Source of the DNA: Talinum fruticosum
Lineage: Eukaryota; Streptophyta; Magnoliopsida; Caryophyllales; Talinaceae
Assembly: GCA_021018815.1 (NCBI GenBank)
Contig: JAITYX010000008.1
Coordinates: 3,656,001 to 3,720,000 of the forward strand
Length of the DNA stretch: 64,000 bases
Direction of reading: 5' to 3'
Below, in pieces: positions 15,001 through 24,612 of this stretch. Below the pieces are notes generated by a model that did no database searches, was not told the DNA's origin, and saw only the letters and a program-made list of their open reading frames with translations. Made by a program: the position numbers and the translations under genes. Positions within the stretch are counted from its first letter, which is position 1, and the number at the start of each line of letters is the position of its first letter.

Positions 15001-18000
15001 ATACGCCTGGAAACCGATTCCTTTGGCTATTTTGAGAGCCATTTTGATCAAAAAGAAATCAGCGAATTTTCAAGGAAAAAGTCAAGTCTTGAGGTTACAA
15101 GGCTTGATGGAATAAATGAAAGAATCAAAGCGTAGGAACAAGGTGGCCTTTGGGCACAAAGTAGGGTGATTTCTTTGGCAATCCCGGGAACAAGTTGGAA
15201 TGAGCACTAGAATGCCTTTTGGAACAATGGATCCAGACTTCACGTTTTTGTAGGCTTACGATTTAGAGAAAGGACCTATAAAGGACATCCAAAAAGAACT
15301 AGGCCTTTCATACACCTGAAACCGATTCCGTTGGCTATTTTCGGAGCCATTTTGATCAAAAAGAAATCAGCGAATTTTGAAGGAAAAAGTCAAGTCTTGA
15401 GGTTACAAGGCTTGATGGAAGAAATGAAAGAATCAAAGCGTAGGAACAAGGTGGACTTTGGCCACAAAGTAAGATGATTTCTTTGGCAATCCAGGAACAA
15501 GCTGGAATGAGTAATAGAATGCCTTTTGGAACAATGGATTGAGCCTCACGTTTTTGTAGGCTTACGATTTAGAGAAAGGACCTATAAAGGACATCCAAAA
15601 AGAACTAGGCCTTTCATACACCGGAAATTGATTCCTTTGGCTATTTTGAGAGCCATTTTGATCAAAAAGAAATCAGCGAATTTTCAAGGAAAAAGTCAAG
15701 TCTTGAGGTTACAAGGATTGATGGAATAAATGAAAGAATCAAAGCGTAGGAACAAGGTGGCCTTTGGGCACAAAGTAGGGTGATTTCTTTGGCAATCCCG
15801 AGAACAAGTTGGAATGAGCACTAGAATGCCTTTTGGAACAATGGATCCAGCCTCACGTTTTTGTAGGCTTACGATTTAGAGAAAGGAGCTATAAAGGAGA
15901 TCCAAAAAGAACTAGGCCTTTCATACACCTGAAACCGATTCCTTTGGCTATTTTGAGAGCCATTTTGATCAAAAAGAAATCAGCGAATTTTCAAGGAAAA
16001 AGTCAAGTCTTGAGGTTACAAGGCTTGATGGAATAAATGAAAGAATCAAAGCGTAGGAACAAGGTGGACTTTGGCCACAAAGTAAGATGATTTCTTTGGC
16101 AATCCCGGAACAAGTTGGAATGAGCAATAGCATGCCTTTTGGAACAATGGATCGAGCCTCACGTTTTTGTAGGCTTACGATTTAGACAACGGACCTATAA
16201 AGGACATCCAAAAAGAACTAGGCCTTTCATACACCTGCAAATTGATTCCTTTGGCTATTTTGAGAGCCATTTTGATCAAAAAGAAATCAGGGAGTTTTCA
16301 ACCAAAAAGTCAAGTCTTGAGGTTACAAGGCTTGATGGAATAAATGAAAGAATGAAAGCGTAGGAACAACGTGGACTTTGGCCACAAAGTAAGATGATTT
16401 CTTTGGCAATCCCGGAACAAGTTGGAATGAGCAATAGAATGCCTTTTGGAACAATGGATCTAGCCTCACGTTTTTGTAGGCTTACGATTTAGAGAAAGGG
16501 CCTATAAAGGAGATCCAAAAAGAACTAGGCCTTTCATACACCTCGAAACCGATTCCTTTGGCTATTTTGAGAGCCATTTTGATCAAAAAGAAATCAGCGA
16601 GTTTTCAAGGAAAAACTCAAGTCTTGAGGTTACAAGGCTTGATGGAATAAATGAAAGAATCAAACCGTAGGAACAAGGTGGACTTTGGCCACAAAGTAAG
16701 ATGATTTCTTTGGCAATCCCGGAACAAGTTGGAATGAGCAATAGAATGCCTTTTGGAACAATGGATCGAGCCTCACGTTTTTGTAGGCTTACGATTTAGC
16801 GAAAGGACCTATAAAGGACATCCAAAAACAACTAGGCCTTTCATACACCCGAAACCGATTCCTTTGGCTATTTTGAGAGCGATTTTGATCAAAAAGAAAT
16901 CAGCGAATTTTCAAGGAAAAAGTCAAGTCTTGAGGTTACAAGGCTTGATGGAAGAAATGAAAGAATCAAAGCGTAGGAACAAGGTGGACTTTGGCCACAA
17001 AGTAAGATGATTTCTTTGGCAATCCCGGAACAAGCTGGAATGAGTAATAGAATGCCTTTTGGAACAATGGATCGAGCCTCACGTTTTTGTAGGCTTACGA
17101 TTTAGAGAAAGGACCTATAAAGGACATCCAAAAAGAACTAGGCCTTTCATACACCTGGAAATTGATTCCTTTGGCTATTTTGAGAGCCATTTTGATCAAA
17201 AAGAAATCAGCGAATTTTCAAGGAAAAAGTCAAGTCTTGAGGTTACAAGGATTGATGGAATAAATGAAAGAATCAAAGCGTAGGAACAAGGTGGCCTTTG
17301 GGCACAAAGTAGGGTGATTTCTTTGGCAATCCCGGGAACAAGTTGGAATGAGCACTAGAATGCCTTTTGGAACAATGGATCCAGCCTCATGTTTTTGTAG
17401 GCTTACGATTTAGAGAAAGGAGCTATAAAGGAGATCCAAAAAGAACTAGGCCTTTCATACACACGAAACCGATTCCTTTGGTTATTTTGAGAGCCATTTT
17501 GATCAAAAAGAAATCAGCGAATTTTCAAGGAAAAAGTCAAGTCTTGAGGTTACAAGGCTTGATGGAAGAAATGAAAGAATCAAAGCGTAGGAACAAGGTG
17601 GACTTTGGCCACAAAGTAAGATGATTTCTTTGGCAATCCCGGAACAAGTTGGAATGAGCAATAGAATGCCTTTTGGAACAATGGATCGAGCCTCACGTTT
17701 TTGTAGGCTTACGATTTAGCGAAAGGACCTATAAAGGACATCCAAAAACAACTAGGCCTTTCATACACACGGAAACCGATTCCTTTGGCTATTTTCGAGC
17801 CATTTTGATCAAAAAGAAATCAGCGAATTTTCAAGGAAAAAGTCAAGTCTTGAGGTTACAAGGCTTGATGGAATAAATGAAAGAATCAAAGCGTAGGAAC
17901 AAGGTGGACTTTGGCCACAAAGTAAGATGATTTCTTTGGCAATCCCGGAACAAGTTGGAATGAGCAATAGAATGCCTTTTGGAACAATGGATCCAGACCT

Positions 18001-21000
18001 CACGTTTTTGTAGGCTTACGATTGAGAGAAAGGACCTATAAAGGACATCCAAAAAGAACTAGGCCTTTCATACACACTGAAACCGATTCCTTTGGCTATT
18101 TTGAGAGCCATTTTGATCAAAAAGAAATCAGCGAATTTTCAAGGAAAAAGTCAAGTCTTGAGGTTACAAGGCTTGATGGAAGAAATGAAAGAATCAAAGC
18201 GGAGGAACAAGGTGGCCTTTGGCCACAAAGTAAGATGATTTCTTTGGCAATCCGGGAACAAGTTGGAATGAGCAATAGAATGCCTTTTGGAACAATGGAT
18301 CGAGCCTCACGTTTTTGTAGGCTTACGATTTAGAGAAAGGGCCTATAAAGGAGATCCAAAAAGAACTAGGCCTTTCATACACCTCGAAACTGATTCCTTT
18401 GGCTATTTTGAGAGCCATTTTGATCAAAAAGAAATCAGCGAGTTTTCAAGGAAAAACTCAAGTCTTGAGGTTACAAGGCTTGATGGAATAAATGAAAGAA
18501 TCAAAGCGTAGGAACAAGGTGGACTTTGGCCACAAAGTAAGATGATTTCTTTGGCAATCCCGGAACAAGTTGGAATGAGCAATAGAATGCCTTTTCGAAC
18601 AATGGATCGAGCCTCACGTTTTTGTAGGCTTACGATTTAGCGAAAGGACCTATAAAGGAGATCCAAAAAGAACTAGGCCTTTCATACACCTGAAACCGAT
18701 TCCTTTGGCTATTTTGAGAGCCATTTTGATCAAACAGAAATCAGCGAGTTTTCAAGGAAAAACTCAAGTCTTGAGGTTACAAGGCTTGATGGAATAAATG
18801 AAAGAATCAAACCGTAGGAACAAGCTGGACTTTGGCCACAAAGTAAGATGATTTCTTTGGCAATCCCGGAACAAGTTGGAATGAGCAATAGAATGCCTTT
18901 TGGAACAATGGATCGAGCCTCACGTTTTTGTAGGCTTACGATTTAGAGAAAGGGCCTATAAAGGAGATCCAAAAAGAACTAGGCCTTTCATACACCTCGA
19001 AACCGATTCCTTTGGCTATTTTGAGAGCCATTTTGATCAAAAAGAAATCAGCGAATTTTCCAGGAAAAAGTCAAGTCTTGAGGTTACAAGGCTTGATGGA
19101 ATAAATGAAAGAATCAAAGCGTAGGAACAAGGTGGACTTTGGCCACAAAGTAAGATGATTTCTTTGGCAATCCAGGAACAAGTTGGAATGAGCAATAGAA
19201 TGCCTTTTCGAACAATTCATCGAGCCTCACGTTTTTGTAGGCTTACGATTTAGAGAAAGGACCTATAAAGGAGATCCAAAAAGAACTAGGCCTTTCATAC
19301 ACCTCGAAGCCGATTCCTTTGGCTATTTTGAGAGCCATTTTGATAAAAAAGAAATGAGCGAACTTTCAAGGAAAAACTCAAGTCTTGAGGTTACAAGGCT
19401 TGATGGAATAAATGAAAGAATCAAACCGTAGGAACAACGTGGACTTTGGCCACAAAGTAAGATGATTTCTTTGGCAATCCAGGAACAAGTTGGAATGAGC
19501 AATAGAATGCCTTTTGGAATAGTGGATTGAGCCAATCGTTTTTGAAGGCTTACGATTTAGAGAAAGGACCTATAAAGGAGATCCAAAAAGAAGTAGGCCT
19601 TTCATACACGTAGAAACGGATTCCTTTGGCTATTTTGAGAGCCATTTTGATCAAAAAGAAATCAGCGAATTTTCAAGGAAAAAGTCAAGTCTTGAGGTTA
19701 CAAGGCTTGATGGAATAAATGAAAGAATCAAAGCGTAGGAACAAGGTGGACTTTGGCCACAAAGTAAGATGATTTCTTTGGCAATCCCGGGAACAAGTTG
19801 GAATGAGCAATAGAATGCCTTTTCGAACAATTCATCGAGCCTCACGTTTTTGTAGGCTTACGATTTAGACAACGGACCTATAAAGGACATCCAAAAAGAA
19901 CTAGGCCTTTCATACACATGGAAATTGATTCCTTTGGCTATTTTGAGAGCCATTTTGATCAAAAAGAAATCGGGAGTTTTCAACGAAAAAGTCAAGTCTT
20001 GAGGTTACAAGGCTTGATGGAATAAATGAAAGAATCAAAGCGTAGGAACAAGGTGGACTTTGGCCACAAAGTAAGATGATTTCTTTGGCAATCCCGGGAA
20101 CAAGTTGGAATGAGCAATAGAATGCCTTTTGGAACAATGGATCCAGCCCCACGTTTTTGTAGGCTTACGATTTAGATAAAGGACCTATAAAGGACATCCA
20201 AAAAGATTAGGCCTTTCATACACCCGAAACCGATTCCTTTGGCTATTTTGAGAGCCATTTTGATCAAAAAGAAATCAGCGAACTTTCAAGGAAAAACTCA
20301 AGTCTTGAGGTTACAAGGCTTGATGGAATAAATGAAAGAATCAAAGCGTAGGAACAACGTGGACTTTGGCCACAAAGTAAGATGATTTCTTTGGCAATCC
20401 CGGAACAAGTTGGAAAGAGAAATAGAATACCTTTTGGAACAATGGATCGAGCCTCACGTTTTTGTAGGCTTACGATTTAGAGAAAGGACCTATAAAGGAC
20501 ATCCAAAAAGAACTAGGCCTTTCATACACACGGAACCTGATTCCTTTGGCTATTTTGTGAGCCACTTTGGTCAAAAAGAAATCATAGAATTTTAAGGGAA
20601 AAAGTCAAGTCTTGCGGTCACAAGGCTTGATCGTAAAAATTCAAGAATCAAAGTGAATGAACAAGGTGGATTTTGGCCAAGAAGGAAGATGATTTCTTTG
20701 GCAATCCCGGAACAATTTGGAAAAAGCAATACAATGAATTTTGGAATAATGGATCAAGCCTCACGTTTGAGTAGGCTTACAATTCGAAGAAAGGACCTAA
20801 AAAGACGACCAAAAAGAACTAGGCCTTTCATACACTTGGAAACCGATTCCTTTGGCTCTTTTGTGAGCCACTTTGATCAAAAAGAAATCAGCGAATTTTC
20901 AAGGAAAAAGTCAAGTCTTGCGGTCACAAGCCTTGATGGAATAAATGAAAGAATCAAAGCAAAGGAACAAGGTGGACATTGGCCACAAAGTAAGATAATT

Positions 21001-21600
21001 TCTTTGGCAATCCCGGAACAAGTTGGAATGAGCAATAGAATGCCTTTTGGAACAATCGATCGAGCCTCACGTTTTTGTAGGCTTACGATTCGAGAAAGGA
21101 CCTATAAAGGACATCCCAAAAGAACTAGGCCTTTCATACACTTGAAAACCGATTCCTTTGGCTATTTTGAGAGCCATTTTGATCAAAAAGAAATCAGCGA
21201 ATTTTCAAGGAAAAGTCAAGTCTTGCATTTACAAGGCTTGATGGAATAAATGAAAGAATCAAAGCGTAGGAACAAGGTGGACTTTGGCCACAAAGTAAGA
21301 TAATTTCTTTGGCAATCCCGGAACAAGTTGGAATGAGCAATAGAATGCCTTTTGGAACAATGGATCGAGCCTCACGTTTTTGTAGGCTTACGGTTCAATG
21401 AAAGGACCTATAAAGGACATCCAAAAGAAGTAGGCCTTTCATACACTTGGAAACTTATTCCTTTGGGTATTTTGTGAGCCACTTTGGTCAAAAAGAAATC
21501 AGCGAATTTTCAAGGAAAAGTCAAGCCTTGCCGTCACAAGGTTGGATTGAATAAATGAAAGAATCAAACAGAAGGAAAAAGGTGGACATCGGGCACTCAA
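1..21600 (+). repeat. ~307-bp tandem satellite array, about 70 monomers
   Basis: The same unit recurs head to tail every 306-308 bases. Landmarks present in nearly every copy are CACGTTTTTGTAGGCTTACG, CCTATAAAGGA(C/G)AT, GGCTATTTTGAGAGCCATTT and the 12-bp palindrome TTTTGATCAAAA. Monomers differ at a limited set of diagnostic sites: AACAACGTCGAC or AACAAGGTGGAC, CAGAAATC or AAGAAATC, GCGAGTTTT, GCGAATTTT or GCGAACTTT, and GATCGAG, GATCCAG or GATCTAG. Divergence between central copies is a few percent. The array runs off the left end of the window, so its full size is unknown. Each monomer has chance-open frames on both strands (60-103 codons), but these begin at TTG or GTG, not a conserved ATG. 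I treat them as non-coding. The right edge is at about 21,600, where the unit stops being recognisable along its whole length. Confidence 0.98.
20404..21600 (+). repeat. Divergent edge monomers of the satellite
   Basis: The last four monomers differ from the central consensus. They carry TTTTGTGAGCCACTTTGGTC in place of the usual TTTTGAGAGCCATTTTGATC, and TCTTGCGGTCACAAG in place of TCTTGAGGTTACAAG. Several have ATTCGA(A)G where central copies have ATTTAGAG, which removes a stop codon. Spacing is close to 306 bases here, so one frame stays open for 198 codons (20,653-21,249) across two monomers, beginning at a real ATG. High divergence at an array edge is expected where unequal exchange homogenises the centre. 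I do not call this a gene. Confidence 0.85.
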
Positions 21601-22010
21601 GATGAGGTTCTTTGGCAAATTGGTGGACCACTTAGAAGGCAAGGACGATGAACATATTTTGGGGCAATAACAGCAAACCAATTATAACATAAGAATTTGT
21701 GCCCCAACTTTAGTAAGAAAATTATGTTCAAACCCCTTTTTGAGGCTATAAGATGAATTCTTTGACAACAACTCTAGGAAGCCCTTGGAAGGAGATGAAC
21801 ACACAACACTATTAAGAGATTGGCTTTAGGTTGTTTCAAAAATGCACAAAGCCTCATGCTATTTTATGGAGGCTTATATCTGAATGCAAAAACTTAAACA
21901 AAAGGGCTACTTGGGTCAAATCCTTTTTATTCTAGGAGTGTTTGTTTTAGCTATTTTAGGAGCCACTTGGTATTAGAGGATTCAAGGACAAAGGTAAGAT
22001 GAATTGGGGG
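21601..22010 (+). repeat. Degenerate satellite remnant at array boundary
   Basis: Beyond the last clear monomer, short blocks still follow the monomer order. 'aagatgaattctttgacaac' (about 21,752-21,771) resembles the AAGATGATTTCTTTGGCAATC block. Around 21,940-22,000 a stretch reading roughly 'agctattttaggagccactt' followed by 'aaggtaagatgaat' parallels the GGCTATTTTGAGAGCCATTT ... AAGTAAGATGATTT blocks. Substitution and indel load is high. This suggests one or two ancient monomers now outside the homogenised array. Confidence 0.55.
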
Positions 22011-22304
22011 TGTCCCGCATTCAAGAAATAATAGAATTTCAAATCTATTCTAATGCCATTATATAACTAAAATTAAAAAAATCACAGGAAGGCCAATAAC
22101 ATAATTAAAAAAACAAAAATATAAAATCACGATTTATATAATAGCTACAAAATTCCAGATCTGTGCCCGATCAGAAACCACCCAAGATCAATCATAAAGA
22201 AACATCCATGTGTGGTCATTAATAAACAATAAACACAACCAAGCAATAACCATTTTCAATAACTATTCACCGAATGTACCCAAACAGAGACACAAACCAC
22301 ACAA
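22011..22304. other. AT-rich spacer next to satellite
   Basis: No open frame, repeat unit or RNA gene is recognisable. The stretch is A-rich and follows the last satellite-like blocks. It precedes the GC-richer island that starts near 22,380. Confidence 0.5.
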
Positions 22305-22905
22305 TCAATAATCAGGGAAAATCTTCGAAGTCGTTGAAAGTTCGAAATGTTGCAAGTTCAAAAACTTGAACCAATGACTAGGCGCTGATTTACACACACA
22401 TGGAAGAAAACGCACCAAAAACTCTAACAAAATTTGGAAGATCGGAGAGAGAGATAGAGGGGATACCGAGGAGGGCTTGCGCTTCACGCAATGATGGAGC
22501 TGGTTACACCATGGCGACAAGACTTGCCGGAGTGACCGGGAATTCCACGGACGATGATACTCCAGGTCCTGGCCCAGAATTTGCTAACGAACTCAGTAAG
22601 CACGGCGTCCTCCTAGGGCGACCACGGGTACCTGAGCCGACCCTCCACAACAACGCCCCTGAATCGCCGTCGTCATTAGGGTTTCGTCCGCTTCGGCGTC
22701 ATCTTCGGAGGCCATGGGGGAAAGAGTTCGCGACATCTACGTCAACGGTGCTCGCTAATTACCGAGATGAGGATGATTTTGTGAAAGGGTTCTCGGTCAG
22801 GGAAAGGAATGGGGATGATGAAGAGCGAGATTACGGTTTCCAGCCGGTAGGGTTTGGCCGTCAGGGGTTTCTCTTGGGGGAGGGAGAGAAACAATGAGAG
22901 AGAGA
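22305..22905 (-). other. GC-richer island, possible first exon/5' leader of a minus-strand gene
   Basis: Base composition jumps above both flanks. Read on the minus strand, a TATA-like element (22,927-22,932) is followed about 30 bases later by a CT-rich leader of the kind common in plant mRNAs. The first downstream ATG is at 22,736, with a second in frame at 22,715. That frame runs to a stop after 47 codons, and a canonical-looking CAG|GTACCC donor lies inside it. On the plus strand a 165-codon frame (22,400-22,897) is also open, but GC-rich DNA makes long open frames cheap. I recognise no protein domain on either strand. It could be the 5' end of a gene broken by the satellite array, a captured gene fragment, or a small unknown gene. 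Confidence 0.35.
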
Positions 22906-22926
22906 TAGAGAGAGACGAACTGCGTG

Positions 22927-22932
22927 TATATA
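22927..22932 (-). promoter_or_regulatory. TATA-like element, minus strand
   Basis: Reads TTATATACAC on the minus strand in GC-rich surroundings. It is followed by a tract of TCTCTCTC type (about 22,885-22,912) in the position expected for a plant transcription start and 5' leader. Inference from position and composition only. Confidence 0.35.
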
Positions 22933-23230
22933 ACGTCGCCGTGTTCCACCATTGTAGGGTTGCCGTGTTTCTGTAACGGTAATATTTGTGGCGGTGGAAA
23001 GGGTTTGATAGCCTATGACTGAGTATTGCGACGCGGTACTTGCGTTTTACAGGAGTCAAACCAGTAAATTGGGTTTTTTTCTTTAATATAATCATTGGAA
23101 TGGGACTTGGATAACAAGGTTGTATATTTAATTTAATTCAAATATTTAATTTATTTTCAAAAAAGGCAAAACTTCCTATCAAAAAAACAAAAGCAAAACT
23201 GTTTTTTTTATACCAAAAATACAAAATTAA

Positions 23231-23880
23231 TTTTGATTTAATATGATGCTAAGAAGATTATTCAAAAGTACTTATTTTTTAATACCAATAAATAAAAATA
23301 ATAATAATCTTGATTGTTGGATTTAAGATATTGAATGTCATATTAAGATCATAATTTAAGTGAAATTGGTATTAAATATTCTAGCTAAAATTAGTTGAAT
23401 AATTCCTATTTTGATATTAAAAAAAATTATGTTGGATCAAACAATCATGACATAAAAAAGTTAATTAGGTGCTCCATATATTCCTCAAGAAACCCATCAT
23501 CCGAAAAAATTCCAAACTCGTTAGATTGTACATCGGTTCATTTAGTTCATTTGATTTAATATAATGCTAAAAAGATTATTCAAAAGTAGTTACTTTTTAA
23601 TACCAATAAATAAAAATAATAATAATCTTGATTGTTGGATTTAAGATATTGAATGTCATATTAAGATCATAATTTAAGTGAAATTGGTATTAAATATTCT
23701 AACTAAAATTAGTTGAATAATTCCTATTTTGATATTTTAAAAAAACTATGTTGGATCGAACAATCATGTCATACAAAGTTAATTAGGTGCTCCACATATT
23801 CCTCGAGAAACCCATCATCCGAAAAAATTTCAAACTCGTTAGATTGTGAAACTCAAGCATCGGCAACTAACATCGGTTCA
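23231..23880 (+). repeat. Direct duplication of a ~318-bp AT-rich unit
   Basis: Two adjacent copies (about 23,231-23,544 and 23,549-23,884) are offset by 318 bases and nearly identical. Shared blocks include CTTGATTGTTGGATTTAAG, GTGAAATTGGTATTAAATA and GAAACCCATCATCCGAAAAA. Copy 2 carries an extra ~22-base insertion before the shared CATCGGTTCA end. Neither copy contains a supported gene; the 61-codon frame at 23,713 lies across the repeat and is not credible. Confidence 0.9.
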
Positions 23881-23884
23881 TTTA

Positions 23885-24612
23885 TACCAATTAGGTGAAT
23901 ATATTACTAGTAAATTTCATATTATATAATTAAGATATTATGAAATATTTGTGACAATTTAGAAAATTTTAAGTCTTATAAGATATTGATAAGTTGGCAT
24001 TTGATGGCGCAAACTTATTTGTGAGACTTAGAATCCAAATAGCGTGGTTTGCGTGGAATTAGATTGTACTAACATTCAATTTATAATATTTTAAACTTTT
24101 ACATATTTTAAACCCAAAACTTATATAGTTTGTCGTTCATTTGTTTGTGTTTGACTTTTAAATTTCAATGTCATTTGTTTTACATTGATTTTTCACATGT
24201 AAGTATTTTGGTTGACAATGATTTTAGTATTTTTAAATTTATTAGATTCGGTTGTTGATGGATTAAGTTTTGTGTCAAAATTATGGGTTAGTTTACTAAA
24301 ACTCTTAATTTATTGTCCAATAAGATTGACTTGGAGTATCAAAAGAAATTAAATGAATTAATAAAATGGAAAAAACCGAGAAATATTTTTGAATTGAATC
24401 GAAAAATTTAAGGTTGAACTCAAAGTTTCAAAATTTTAAAATTTTGTTATTGTCGAGTCCATCAAATGAATCCCTTCCTACTAAGCTTCTTCCCTCTCTC
24501 TTTATTTTATTTTGTTTTTTTCTTCTGCTGGCTGCAACCAAAATATCAAAAACAAAATACTAGAACAAAATATCTTCCACCAGCTCTGCCGAGAGATCGA
24601 GAGGCAGAGAGG
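23885..24612. other. AT-rich intergenic / upstream region of the AAE gene
   Basis: No gene is recognisable. The last ~150 bases form the 5' flank of the acyl-activating enzyme gene and include a CT-rich stretch (about 24,480-24,525) typical of plant leaders. The frame continues upstream in phase to an ATG at 24,466, but that would add a hydrophobic, low-complexity N-terminus the family lacks. Confidence 0.5.

Noticed and set aside
54..20595. Dozens of 60-103-codon frames on both strands of the satellite
   Set aside because: They recur with the 307-bp unit, begin mostly at TTG or GTG, change length with single-base indels and are equally open on both strands, as expected for stop-poor repeated DNA.
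1..21600. CRISPR-like array
   Set aside because: Repeats are contiguous 307-bp units without unique spacers, and the setting is clearly a plant genome.
22400..22897. 165-codon plus-strand protein gene
   Set aside because: GC-rich region with open frames on several strands, no recognisable domain, and stronger promoter-like signals on the opposite strand.
24466..24612. N-terminal extension of the AAE protein from the upstream in-frame ATG
   Set aside because: It would add a hydrophobic, low-complexity segment unlike the family, and the downstream ATG gives the expected MGRSIGEV start.
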